Of a stretch of DNA of 64,000 nucleotides, positions 1 through 9,100 are shown in pieces. How positions within the stretch are numbered: the stretch's first letter is position 1; the number at the start of each line of letters is the position of its first letter. The DNA is from Burkholderiaceae bacterium. GTDB lineage: Bacteria; Pseudomonadota; Gammaproteobacteria; Burkholderiales; Burkholderiaceae_C. The translations under genes were made by a program, and so were the position numbers. The DNA is taken from positions 62,001-126,000 of the forward strand of contig JAUYTN010000047.1 of the NCBI GenBank assembly GCA_030695205.1, given 5' to 3'. The notes beneath the pieces were generated by a model. That model saw only the letters and a program-made list of their open reading frames with translations. It made no database searches and had not been told where the DNA came from.

Positions 1-92
1 TGGCCAACCCGCAGCGCTACATCCGCTTTTCAACGGCCAACAGCATGGCCCAGCTGCAGGAAGCGGTGGCCAGGCTGGAGCGGGTACTGTGA
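1..92 (+). CDS. PLP-dependent aminotransferase, C-terminal end (partial)
   Basis: The frame opening at base 3 is read through from outside the window and stops at the TGA at 90-92. The visible 29 residues (ANPQRYIRFSTANSM, then QLQEAVARLERVL) match the usual tail of class I/II fold-type I aminotransferases of the aspartate/alanine group, where an arginine-containing strand is followed by a last amphipathic helix. Substrate cannot be judged from this piece. It lies 45 bases upstream of ybgC on the same strand. Confidence 0.6.
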   Translation, partial: ANPQRYIRFSTANSMAQLQEAVARLERVL

Positions 93-110
93 GCACAGCC
101 ATGCAGAAAT

Positions 111-160
111 TATCAATAAAAAACGGCTTTTGCGCTTATGCAGATAAATAATTCTGCTAC
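111..160 (-). repeat. Dispersed TAGC-N17-AAGCG element, copy 1
   Basis: On the minus strand it reads TAGCA, 17 bases, AAGCG, then a GCC and an A/T-rich end, the layout shared by 15 copies in this window. The ybgC start codon at 138 and its first eight codons lie inside the copy. Confidence 0.8.
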
Positions 161-662
161 GTATTTTACATTTCCTGTGCGGGTGTATTGGGAGGACACA
201 GATGCTGGCGGCATTGTGTTCTATGCCAACTACCTGAAGTTTTTCGAGCGGGCGCGCACCGAGTGGCTGCGCAGCCTGGGCCTGCACCAGCACGCCCTCA
301 AGGAACAACAGGGTGGCATGTTCGTGGTGACCGAGGCTTGCATGCGCTACCTTCTGCCGGCTCGCCTGGACGATATGTTGTGCATCACCGCCCGCATGGG
401 GCATGCGGGCAAGGTGCAGTGCCAGCTGCACCAGCAGGCCTGGTTGCTCCCGGCAACGCCGCCTGGCGGAACTTCCGGTGGCCCGCAAGCCTCTGCCCAT
501 GCAGGCCAACTTGACCCACGAGCCGACGCCCTGCCTGGCGTTGCACCGGGTGCCCGGCTGCTGTGCGAAGGCGACGTGCACATCGCCTGGGTCGATGCCC
601 AGCACCTGCGCCCCCGCCGCTTACCGCCTGCTGTGCTGCAAGCCCTGCAGGCGGCCAGTTGA
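138..662 (+). CDS. ybgC: Tol-Pal-associated acyl-CoA thioesterase YbgC
   Basis: Cytoplasmic hotdog-fold thioesterase hydrolysing acyl-CoA/acyl-ACP esters, linked genetically to the Tol-Pal system. The N-terminal part has the family signature EDTDAGGIVFYANYLKFFER (residues about 19-38), including the catalytic Asp of the DTDAGG loop. The C-terminal strand ends in the usual CEGDVHIAWVDAQHLRPRR. At 174 residues it is longer than the usual 130-150. The excess is a Pro/Gly/Ala-rich stretch at about residues 104-142, between two beta strands. The start codon sits in a dispersed repeat, so the first eight residues are probably not ancestral. tolQ follows 34 bases downstream. Confidence 0.9.
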   Translation: MQINNSATYFTFPVRVYWEDTDAGGIVFYANYLKFFERARTEWLRSLGLHQHALKEQQGGMFVVTEACMRYLLPARLDDMLCITARMGHAGKVQCQLHQQAWLLPATPPGGTSGGPQASAHAGQLDPRADALPGVAPGARLLCEGDVHIAWVDAQHLRPRRLPPAVLQALQAAS

Positions 663-696
663 CCCCCTCCCTCATCCACAGACACACACAACGGCC

Positions 697-1398
697 ATGG
701 ACATGACCAACAACCTTTCCATCGTTCAACTCCTGCTGCATGCCAGCTGGGTGGTGCAAGCGGTGGTCGTCCTGCTGGTGCTGGGCTCCATCACCAGCTG
801 GGCGGCCATCTTTCGCAAGGCGTTTGCCCTCAAACGGGTGGCCCGCCTGAACGAAGAGTTCGAGCGCAGCTTCTGGTCGGGCACCAGCCTGAACGACCTG
901 TACGCCGCCGCCAACCAGAACGCCCGCAACGGCGGCCCCATGGAGCGCATTTTTGCCAACGGCATGCGGGAGTACCACAAGCTGCGTGAGCGCCGCATTG
1001 CCGACCCCGGTGCGCTGCTGGACGGTGCCCGCCGTGCCATGCGAGCAAGCTTTCAGCGCGAGCTCGATGCCATTGAAGCCAACCTGGCCTTTCTGGCCAC
1101 GGTGGGTTCTGTCTCGCCCTATGTGGGGCTGTTTGGCACGGTGTGGGGCATCATGCATGCCTTCACCGGCTTGGCCAGCATGCAAACCGTGACACTGGCC
1201 ACCGTGGCCCCCGGCATTGCCGAAGCGCTGGTGGCCACCGCCATTGGCCTGTTTGCGGCCATACCGGCGGTGGTGGCCTACAACCGCTACTCGCACGACA
1301 TTGACCGCATTGCCAACGGGCTGGAGACCTTCATGGAAGAGTTCTCCAACATTCTGCAGCGCAGCCTGGGCGCGCCTGCCACTGCGTCTGGCCACTGA
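697..1398 (+). CDS. tolQ: Tol-Pal system proton channel subunit TolQ
   Basis: Inner-membrane MotA/TolQ/ExbB-family protein that with TolR forms the proton-motive-force-driven stator energising TolA. 233 residues, the usual length. The first membrane segment (about 18-38, HASWVVQAVVVLLVLGSITS) is followed by a cytoplasmic loop, then the paired segments near 130-155 (VGSVSPYVGLFGTVWGIMHA) and 170-195 (PGIAEALVATAIGLFAAIPA). The frame is open upstream of 697, but that part overlaps ybgC and has no homology-like sequence, so ATG 697 is chosen. tolR begins 12 bases after the stop. Confidence 0.95.
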   Translation: MDMTNNLSIVQLLLHASWVVQAVVVLLVLGSITSWAAIFRKAFALKRVARLNEEFERSFWSGTSLNDLYAAANQNARNGGPMERIFANGMREYHKLRERRIADPGALLDGARRAMRASFQRELDAIEANLAFLATVGSVSPYVGLFGTVWGIMHAFTGLASMQTVTLATVAPGIAEALVATAIGLFAAIPAVVAYNRYSHDIDRIANGLETFMEEFSNILQRSLGAPATASGH

Positions 1399-1410
1399 TA
1401 CCCGCCGCCC

Positions 1411-1848
1411 ATGCCTGCCATTTCACACAAAGGCCGCGGCCGAGGCCGCAAACCCATGGCCGAGATCAACATGGTGCCCTTCATCGACGTGATGCTGGTG
1501 CTGCTGATCATCTTCATGGTGACGGCACCGCTGATTTCGCCCAGCGTCATCCAGCTGCCCAGCGTGGGGTCTGCAGCCAAGTCGCCCGACCGGGTGGTGC
1601 AGGTGCTGATAGCCAAAGACGAACGGCTGCAACTGAAAGAAGGCGCCACCACCACCGACGCCACCCTGCGCGACCTGGCGGTGCGTGTGGCCGAATTGCA
1701 GCAAGCCACAGGCCTGGCAGCGCATGAGGTGCCCGTGGTGATTGCGGCCGACAAGGCCATCCGGTACGAAACCGTGGTCAAGGTCATGGACACCTTGCAG
1801 CGCGCAGGCGTGCAGCGGGTGGGCCTGTCGGTGCAGACCGTGCCCTGA
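1411..1848 (+). CDS. tolR: Tol-Pal system proton channel subunit TolR
   Basis: ExbD/TolR-family inner-membrane protein, partner of TolQ. A short cytoplasmic N-terminus with the typical KPMAEINMVPFIDVMLVLLI leads into a single membrane helix. The conserved Asp in PFIDVMLV is the proton-carrying residue of the family. The rest is a periplasmic domain ending in a VMDTLQRAGVQRVGLSV strand. 145 residues, normal length. Transcribed with ybgC, tolQ and tolA. Confidence 0.95.
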   Translation: MPAISHKGRGRGRKPMAEINMVPFIDVMLVLLIIFMVTAPLISPSVIQLPSVGSAAKSPDRVVQVLIAKDERLQLKEGATTTDATLRDLAVRVAELQQATGLAAHEVPVVIAADKAIRYETVVKVMDTLQRAGVQRVGLSVQTVP

Positions 1849-1879
1849 ACACCACCGCCGCGCCCGCCCATTGCCGCCC

Positions 1880-2890
1880 ATGCACACAGCCCCCAACACA
1901 CCCACCAGCCTGGTCCCGCCGCAGGGCGGCCACTGGCTAGGGCCGCTGCTGCTGGCACTGCTGGCCCACACCCTGTTGGTGGCAGCGCTGACCTGGGGCA
2001 TTTCCTGGCAAAAAGACAGCCTGCCCCTGGTGGCCGAGGCCGAGTTGTGGTCTCGCCTGCCACAGAGTGCCGCGGCCAAGGCCGTGGATACCGCGCCTGC
2101 ACCTGAACCCGCAGCCGAGCCATCGCCCACCCCAGCGCCCAGCCCACCACCCCCACCTGCACCCGAACCCAACCGTCAAGCCGCTGCCGCGCAGGCCCGG
2201 GCCGAGGCACAGGCCCAGGCCCAGGCAGACATTGCCCTGCAGCAACAAAAGAAAGAACAGCAACGGCTGCAGGCACTGCGCCAACAACAGGCCGCAGAGC
2301 GCGAGAAAGCCCAGAAGGAGCAAGCCCTGAGAGACCAGGCCCAAAAAGACAAGGCCGAAAAAGCCGCACAGGCCAAGGCCACGCAGGAAAAAGCTGCAAG
2401 AGAAAAAGCTGCGAAGGAACAGGCGGCCCGGGAGAAAGCCGCACAGGACAAAGAAAAAGCCCAGCAACTGGCCCGAGAGAAAGCCGCCCAGGCCAAGGAA
2501 GAACAGCGGCTGCAGGCCCAACTGGCCAAAGAGCGCGCCGCCAACATCCAGCGCATCCAAGGCATGGCGGGGGCGTCGGGGCCTGCTGGCAGCACAGGCA
2601 CTGCCCAGCAGTCGAGTGGCCCTTCGGCCAGCTACGCCGGGCGGGTGGTGGCGGCGGTGCGGCCCAACATCGTCTTCACCGACAACCTCAGCACCAACCC
2701 CACTGCCGAGGTGGAGGTGCGCACCCTGCCCGATGGCACGGTGGCGTCGCGGCGCATCGTCAAAAGCAGTGGCATACCGAACTGGGACGACGCTGTGCTC
2801 AAGGCACTGGACCGCACCGCCAAACTCCCGCTGGACGTGGGCGGGCGGGTATACAACCCGCTGATCATCGAGTTTCGCCCCAAAGAATAG
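1880..2890 (+). CDS. tolA: Cell envelope integrity protein TolA
   Basis: Periplasm-spanning protein that couples the TolQR motor to outer-membrane partners. It has one N-terminal membrane anchor (about residues 22-42), a Pro-rich linker (about 65-95), a long charged Ala/Lys/Glu/Gln helix (about 100-230) with repeated AREKAA and AQKEQ units, and a C-terminal TonB/TolA-type domain (about 250-336) holding the SYAGRVVAAVRPNIVF and YNPLIIEFRP motifs. Start 1880 (MHTAPN) puts the anchor close to the N-terminus; 336 residues. In many proteobacteria tolB and pal follow, but here the next gene is on the other strand. Confidence 0.92.
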   Translation: MHTAPNTPTSLVPPQGGHWLGPLLLALLAHTLLVAALTWGISWQKDSLPLVAEAELWSRLPQSAAAKAVDTAPAPEPAAEPSPTPAPSPPPPPAPEPNRQAAAAQARAEAQAQAQADIALQQQKKEQQRLQALRQQQAAEREKAQKEQALRDQAQKDKAEKAAQAKATQEKAAREKAAKEQAAREKAAQDKEKAQQLAREKAAQAKEEQRLQAQLAKERAANIQRIQGMAGASGPAGSTGTAQQSSGPSASYAGRVVAAVRPNIVFTDNLSTNPTAEVEVRTLPDGTVASRRIVKSSGIPNWDDAVLKALDRTAKLPLDVGGRVYNPLIIEFRPKE

Positions 2891-2902
2891 AGCGCTGTTG
2901 CT

Positions 2903-3562
2903 TTACCCGCGCAGCCCCACCAGCGCGGCATAGGCACGGCGGGTCTCGGCGGTGACGGTGGCCACCACCTGCTGGTGGCTGGTCTGCTGGCGTGCCAACA
3001 GCCGAGCAGACGCCACGTTGCGCGACTTGCAAAACCAGTGGCAACTGTGCTGCATCAGCAGCATCTCGGCCAACAGCACACGGGCACGCGACCTCGCCAG
3101 GCGCTCGCAGTCGGCCAACGGTGGCTCATCGCCATCGGCACCCTGGGGGGGACGGGTGGGCAGGGCCACCGCCCGCTCAAAGCCCTGGGCATGGATGACC
3201 ACCAGCTTGCGCATGTCAAAACACCCCTGTGCCAACCACACCGTGGCCCACGGCACGGCCATGGGCAAGCGGCTGACACGGGCCTGCGGCTCGCTGACCT
3301 GCGCAAATTCGCGTGCGAAGCGGCCAAACTGGCTGCACAGCGCGTCTTCCGCCGGGTGCAAGCCGGCCCAGATGGCCGCACTGCGACCCACATCCTCCTC
3401 TGCCAGGGCCCGTTGGTAGCCCCGGGTCAGCTGCTCCAGGAGTTGCTCGATGCGGTAGCGGCTGAGAAAGCGGCCCAGCAACACAATGCGCCGGGCCTGG
3501 TCGGCCGCGTTCAAAAAATGAAGGGCAAGCGCCAGCAGCGCTGCCCCGACAAACATTTCCAT
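2903..3562 (-). CDS. Hypothetical protein with N-terminal hydrophobic segment
   Basis: Unrecognised protein of 219 residues. Start 3562 (MEMFVGAALLALALHFLN) is preferred because it places a hydrophobic stretch at the N-terminus like a signal anchor; the upstream extension in the open frame is Pro/Arg/Cys-rich and unlikely. The rest is rich in Ala, Arg and Gln, with helical segments such as YRIEQLLEQLTRGYQRAL and SRARVLLAEMLLMQ. No catalytic motif is visible. It is convergent with tolA (12 bases between the stops) and sits where tolB might be expected, but it has none of the beta-propeller repeats of TolB. Confidence 0.6.
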   Translation of the reverse strand: MEMFVGAALLALALHFLNAADQARRIVLLGRFLSRYRIEQLLEQLTRGYQRALAEEDVGRSAAIWAGLHPAEDALCSQFGRFAREFAQVSEPQARVSRLPMAVPWATVWLAQGCFDMRKLVVIHAQGFERAVALPTRPPQGADGDEPPLADCERLARSRARVLLAEMLLMQHSCHWFCKSRNVASARLLARQQTSHQQVVATVTAETRRAYAALVGLRG

Positions 3563-3734
3563 GGTGCAGATTGGACCCGGCACAGGGCCAGGCCACACAG
3601 TAGGGATTTCGACGCACAAACGCCCGGCACACCGGGCACGAGAGGGCAACCAGTGTACCCAGCGCACCGCAGCCCTGTGACAGCAGCCCTGTGCAGCTGC
3701 GCCTGGGCCGAGTGCGGTGGTAGCCTTGCGGGCG

Positions 3735-4388
3735 ATGAAACACCCAGCTCCGCCCTACACACCCAGCTCGGACGACATGGCCCTGCTGCCGCCGTTTCCG
3801 GCGCTCAACCTGGAACACATCACCCTGGTGCGCACCGCGGCACAGGCCTGCGATGCCTGGGAGTCGCTGCGCCAGCACCCGGTGTGGGGGTTTGACACGG
3901 AGTCCAAACCCACGTTTTTCAAGGACCAGGTGTCTGACGGGCCTCATGTATTGCAACTGGCAACCACTGATCACGCCTGGGTGATTCAGCTGCACGACGC
4001 CGACTGCCGCGCTGAGGTCGCCCGCTGGCTGGCCAACCCCGCCCACCAAAAGGCAGGGTTTGGCCTGGGCGACGACACCAAGCGCCTGCGGCGCAAGCTG
4101 TTGGTGGAGCCCGACGGTGTGGTGGAGCTGAACACCCTGTTCCGCCAGCGGGGCTACCGCCGGGAAATGGGGGTCAAGGCAGCGGTGGCGGTGTTGTTTG
4201 GGCAGCGCTTTGCGAAGTCCAAAAAAGCCGCCACGTCCAACTGGGCTGCCCTGAACCTGAGCGAGCAACAGGTGCGCTACGCCGCCAACGACGCCTATGC
4301 CGCTGCTTGGGTATACGCCGCGCTGCAGCGGGGCCAGGCACCGGTGCCACCGCCAGCAGCGGCCCCCACCCCAGCCCCTCAACCCTGA
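3735..4388 (+). CDS. 3'-5' exonuclease, DnaQ/RNase D-like (DEDDy)
   Basis: Stand-alone DEDDy-type exonuclease domain related to RNase D and WRN exonuclease. Exo I is GFDTESKP (D-x-E, about residues 54-61), exo II is the KAGFGLGDDTKRL segment with its Asp, and exo III is YAANDAYAAAW, where Asp and Tyr four residues apart define the DEDDy class. These residues bind the two catalytic metals. 217 residues from ATG 3735; ATG 3717 would add six. A Pro/Ala-rich tail ends the protein. Its 3' end overlaps the convergent acyl-CoA ligase gene by 10 bases. Whether the substrate is DNA or RNA cannot be told. Confidence 0.82.
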   Translation: MKHPAPPYTPSSDDMALLPPFPALNLEHITLVRTAAQACDAWESLRQHPVWGFDTESKPTFFKDQVSDGPHVLQLATTDHAWVIQLHDADCRAEVARWLANPAHQKAGFGLGDDTKRLRRKLLVEPDGVVELNTLFRQRGYRREMGVKAAVAVLFGQRFAKSKKAATSNWAALNLSEQQVRYAANDAYAAAWVYAALQRGQAPVPPPAAAPTPAPQP

Positions 4389-6022
4389 TTGGCCCCGCCC
4401 TTGCGCTGGCGAAGCACAAATTTCTGAATCTTGCCGGTGGAGGTTTTGGGGATGTCTTCAAAGCGAATTTCGCGCGGCACCTTGTAGCCCGCCAGCAGGC
4501 CTTTGCAGTGGGCCACCAGCTCGGCCTCGGTGACGGTGGCGCCCGCCTTCAGCTCCACATAGGCCACGGGGGTTTCGCCCCATTTCTCGTCGGGCTTGGC
4601 CACCACCGCACACGACACCACCGCCGGGTGGCGGTACAGCGCGTCTTCCACCTCCAGGCTGCTGATGTTTTCTCCGCCCGAAATGATGATGTCTTTGCTG
4701 CGGTCTTTGATCTTGACGTAGCGGTCGGGCTCCATCACGGCCAGGTCCCCGGTGTGGAACCAGCCACCCTCAAATGCCTTGGCCGTGGCCTTGGGGTTTT
4801 TCAGGTAGCCCTTCATGACGATATTGCCCCGGAACATGATTTCGCCCATGGTCTGGCCGTCGGCTGGGGTGGGGGCCATGGTGTCGGGGTCGAGCACGGT
4901 CATGCCCTCTTGCAGCGGGTAGCGCACGCCCTGGCGGCCATTCAGGCGGGCCTGCTCCGACAGGCTCTGCTCGGCCCAGTGGGCGCGCGGGGTGGCCACT
5001 GCTGCTGGCCCGTACACCTCGGTCAGACCGTAGGTGTGGGTGAGCTCAAAGCCCATCTGGGCCATGCCCTCAATCATGGCTGCGGGCGGCGCGGCCCCGG
5101 CCACCATGCCGCGCACCTTGTGGCGAATACCCTGGCGCTGCTCGGGCGGTGCGGCAATCAGCAGGTTGTGCACGATGGGGGCGGCGCAGTAGTGGTCCAC
5201 GCCATGCTCAGCCATGGCATCCAGAATGGCCTTGGCCTCCACCTTGCGCAAACACACCTGGGTGCCGCCCAACATGGCCAGGGTCCAGGGGAAGCACCAG
5301 CCGTTGCAGTGGAACATGGGCAGCGTCCACAGATACACCGGGAAGTGCGGCATGGTCCAGGTGACGGCGTTGCACACAGCATTCAGGTAGGCCCCCCGGT
5401 GGTGGGTGACCACGCCCTTGGGGTCGCCGGTGGTGCCACTGGTGTAGCTCACGGCAATGGCATCCCACTCGTTCAGCGGTCCCACCAGCGTGGGCACCGG
5501 GGCGTGCGCAGCCAACAGGGTTTCGTAGTCGAGGCTGCCCAGCCGCTCGCCGGCGCCGGTGTATTCCGTATCGGCCACGTCGATCACCACCACCTCGCGC
5601 CCGTGCTCGGTGCGCAGGGCCTGCAAGGCATGGGCCATGGTGGGGGCAAATTCGCGGTCGGTGATGAGCACCTGCGCCTCGCAGTGGGCCATTTGCCAGG
5701 CCAGCAAATGCGCATCCAGGCGGGTATTGAGGGTATTGAGCACAGCCCCCAACGCCGGCACGGCATAGTGCGCCTCGATCATTTCGGGGGTGTTGGGCAG
5801 CATCACGCTCACGGTGCTGCCCCTGCCCACGCCCAGCGCATGCAAGGCAGCCGCCAGGCGGGCGGCACGCTCGCGCGTTTGCGCCCAGGTGTAGCGGCGC
5901 TGGCCGTGGATGACGGCGGGCAGGTCGCCAAACACCTCGGCACTGCGCTCCACAAAACTCATGGGAGACAGCGGCACGTGGTTTGCGGGGTTTTTCTCCA
6001 GGTCCTGGTCGTACATGCTCAT
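4379..6022 (-). CDS. Acyl-CoA synthetase (AMP-dependent ligase)
   Basis: ANL-superfamily enzyme joining a carboxylic acid to CoA through an acyl-adenylate. The P-loop signature SYTSGTTGDPKGVV is at about residues 190-203, the A5 motif is HTYGLTEVYGP, the A7 region is WFHTGDLAVMEPDRY, the hinge is KDRSKDIIISGGENISS, and the C-terminal catalytic lysine lies in PKTSTGKIQKF. 547 residues, typical for the medium/short-chain group that includes DmdB-like enzymes. Start 6022 follows an AGGAGG Shine-Dalgarno sequence at the usual distance. A dispersed repeat lies just upstream of the start. Acid substrate unknown. Confidence 0.9.
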   Translation of the reverse strand: MSMYDQDLEKNPANHVPLSPMSFVERSAEVFGDLPAVIHGQRRYTWAQTRERAARLAAALHALGVGRGSTVSVMLPNTPEMIEAHYAVPALGAVLNTLNTRLDAHLLAWQMAHCEAQVLITDREFAPTMAHALQALRTEHGREVVVIDVADTEYTGAGERLGSLDYETLLAAHAPVPTLVGPLNEWDAIAVSYTSGTTGDPKGVVTHHRGAYLNAVCNAVTWTMPHFPVYLWTLPMFHCNGWCFPWTLAMLGGTQVCLRKVEAKAILDAMAEHGVDHYCAAPIVHNLLIAAPPEQRQGIRHKVRGMVAGAAPPAAMIEGMAQMGFELTHTYGLTEVYGPAAVATPRAHWAEQSLSEQARLNGRQGVRYPLQEGMTVLDPDTMAPTPADGQTMGEIMFRGNIVMKGYLKNPKATAKAFEGGWFHTGDLAVMEPDRYVKIKDRSKDIIISGGENISSLEVEDALYRHPAVVSCAVVAKPDEKWGETPVAYVELKAGATVTEAELVAHCKGLLAGYKVPREIRFEDIPKTSTGKIQKFVLRQRKGGANQG

Positions 6023-6050
6023 GAAGAGCCTCCTGTTGATACATTAATAC

Positions 6051-6096
6051 TCATAGCAAACTATTCATATAAATAAAGCGCAATATATCAAAAAAG
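6051..6096 (+). repeat. Dispersed TAGC-N17-AAGCG element, copy 2
   Basis: Intergenic copy between the acyl-CoA ligase and dnaE: ATAGCA, 17 bases, AAGCG, then an A/T-rich tail. Its TAGCAAACTATTCA part is shared with copy 11 near plsY. Confidence 0.8.
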
Positions 6097-6103
6097 CATA
6101 AAA

Positions 6104-9100
6104 TTATTCGTACACCAGCTCTGCCTTCTGCGGATGGGCCCATTCGGACCAGCGCCGCAGCGCGGCGTCGCTGGGGAAGAACAGGCTGCGCTCGTCCAGG
6201 TCCAGCTCACAGCGGGCAGTGGGGCGCTCCACCCGCACCCGCACCCGCACGCCACGCACCGACTCGCCGTGTTCTGTCGTCTGGCGCTGCGGTGGAAACT
6301 CCGCCACCAGCGGCCCCAGGGGCAAGGCGGTGCCGGTGGCGGTGATGCGCAGGTACTTGGCAAAGCGGCAGCGGGCAGCAGCCAGGCTCCACACCTGCTG
6401 CACCTTGACGCGCAGCCCCCCCGAGAAGCGGTCGTTCTGTACCAGCCCCTGCAGAATAGCCAGCTCATCGTCCTTGACCGTGTCGCGGCAAGACTGGTAG
6501 AGCGCATCGTCCATGCTCACCTCTATGGTGCCGGTTTTGTCATCCAGCCGGAACAGCACCACCTTGCCACGCTGGCCGTTGATGGTGCGCAGGTCGGTCA
6601 CGATGCCGGCCAGCCACTGCGGGTCGCGGGAGTCGGACACATCGGCCAGGCGGGTGCGGGCAAAGCGGCGCACTTCGTGCTCCACCTCGTCAAACAGGTG
6701 CCCGGAGATGTAAAAGCCGATGGCTGTTTTCTCGTGGGTGAGCTGTTCGCGCACGCCCCAAGGGGCGCAGGCCACCATCCCGGGCTCCTGGGTGCTGCTG
6801 CCGTGGTCGTCGCCGTCATCGAACATGTCGAACAGCCCGCCCTGGTTGGCATTGGCGGCGGTGGCGGCCGCAAAGTCAAAGGCCACCTCCACGCTGGCCA
6901 GCAGGCTGGCGCGGTTGGGGTTGAGGCGGTCAAACGCCCCGGCCTTGATGAGCGCTTCAACGGTGCGCTTGTTCACCCGGCCTTTGTCCACCCGCACGCA
7001 AAAGTCAAACAGCGAGGTAAAGGGGCCACCTTGGGCGCGGGCGGCGACGATGGTCTCGATGGCCTGCTCGCCCGAACCCTTGATGGCACCCAGGCCGTAG
7101 CGGACACACTGGCGACTGACCGGATCGAAGGTGTAGGTGCCGGTGTTGACATCGGGTGGCTCAAACGTGATGCCAAAGCCCAGGGCATCGGCATGCAATA
7201 CGGCCAGCTTGTCGGTGTTGTCCATCTCCACCGTCATGTTGGCGGCGTAGAACTCGGCCGGGTAATGCACCTTGAGCCAGCCGGTGTGGTAAGCCAGCAA
7301 AGAGTAGGCGGCGGCGTGGCTCTTGTTGAAGCCGTAGCCCGCGAACTTCTCCATCAGGTCGAACACTTCGTCGGCCTTGGCCTCGCTGATGTCGTTTTTG
7401 GCCGCCCCGGCGCGGAAGATGGCGCGGTGCTCGGCCATTTCCTCGGCCTTTTTCTTGCCCATGGCGCGGCGCAGCATGTCCGCGCCACCCAGGCTGTAGC
7501 CACCCAGAATCTGGGCGGTCTGCATCACCTGCTCCTGGTAGACCATGATGCCGTAGGTCTCTGAGAGCATGTCGGCCACCAGGGGGTGTGGGTACTCAAT
7601 GACCTCGCGCCCGTGCTTGCGCGCCACGAAGCTGGGGATCAGGTCCATAGGGCCAGGGCGGTACAGGGCATTGAGGGCGATGAGGTCCTCCAGGCGGCTG
7701 GGCTTGGCGTCTTTGAGCATTTTTTGCATGCCCGACGATTCGAACTGGAACACCGCCTCGGTTTTGCCCTCGGCAAACAGCCGGTAGGTGGCCCTGTCGT
7801 CCAGCGGCACGTTCTCAAAGGAAAAGTTCTCCTGCCCCTTGTGGCGCTGGGCAATGAACTGGCGCGCTATCTCCAGAATGGTCAGCGTGGCCAGGCCCAA
7901 AAAGTCGAACTTGACCAGGCCCACCGCCTCCACGTCGTCCTTGTCGTACTGGCTGACGGCCGAGGTGCTGCCGGGCTGCTGGTACAGCGGGCAAAAGTCG
8001 GTCAGCTTGCCGGGCGCAATCAGCACGCCCCCGGCGTGCATGCCAATGTTGCGGGTCATGCCCTCCAGCTCCTGCGCCAGCTCGATCAGGGTTTTGACGT
8101 CCTCCTCCTGCGCAATGCGCCGGGCCAGCTCGGGCTCCATGGCAATGGCGTAGTTGTTCTTGTCGCCATCTTTGGGGGGGTTGGGCGGGTACTGCAGGGT
8201 GACGCTCATGCCCGGTTTGTTGGGAATCAGCTTGCTGATGCCGTCACAAAACCCGTACGAAAAGTCCAGCACCCGGCCCACGTCGCGGATGGCGGCACGT
8301 GCCGCCATGGTGCCGAAGGTGGCAATCTGACTGACCGCGGCTGTGCCGTACTTGTCCTTCACATAGTCGATTACCCGGTCGCGGTTGCTCTGGCAAAAGT
8401 CGATGTCAAAGTCGGGCATGCTGACCCGCTCGGGGTTCAGAAAACGCTCGAACAGCAGGTTGTACTGCAGCGGGTCCAGGTCGGTGATCTTGAGCGCGTA
8501 CGCCACCAGCGACCCCGCGCCCGAGCCCCGGCCCGGCCCCACCGGGCAGCCGTTGGCCTTGGCCCACTGGATGAAGTCCCCCACGATCAAAAAGTAGCCC
8601 GGAAAGCCCATCTTGACGATGGTGTTGAGCTCGAACTCCAGCCGCTCGACATAGCGGGGGCGTTGGGCCTCGCGTTCGGCCTCTTTGGGGTAGAGGTGCA
8701 GCAGGCGCTCGTCCAGGCCCTGGTGCGACTCGTAGCGGAAGTACTCCTCCGGCCCCATTTGCACGCCGTTGACCAGCGGAATCGGAAAGTCGGGCAGCTG
8801 CGGCTTGCCCAGCTTGAGGGTGAGGTTGCAGCGGCGGGCAATTTCCAGGGTGTTGGCCACCGCGCTGGGTACGTCGGCAAACAGCGCTTGCATCTGGACA
8901 CTGGTTTTGAAGTACTGCTCGCGGGTGAAGCGGCGCACCCGCCGGGGGTTGGCCAGCATCTCACCCTCGGCGATACACACCCTGGCCTCATGGGCCTCGT
9001 AGCCGTCGGCGGTCAGAAACTGGGCGGGGTGGGTGGCGACCACTGGCAGGCCCAGGCGCGCAGCCAGTGCCACCGTGACCCTGAGCAAGCGCTCGTCGTG

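Noticed and set aside
4307..6076. 589-codon plus-strand frame opposite the acyl-CoA ligase
   Set aside because: Antisense shadow of a gene with all ANL motifs; no motif of its own.
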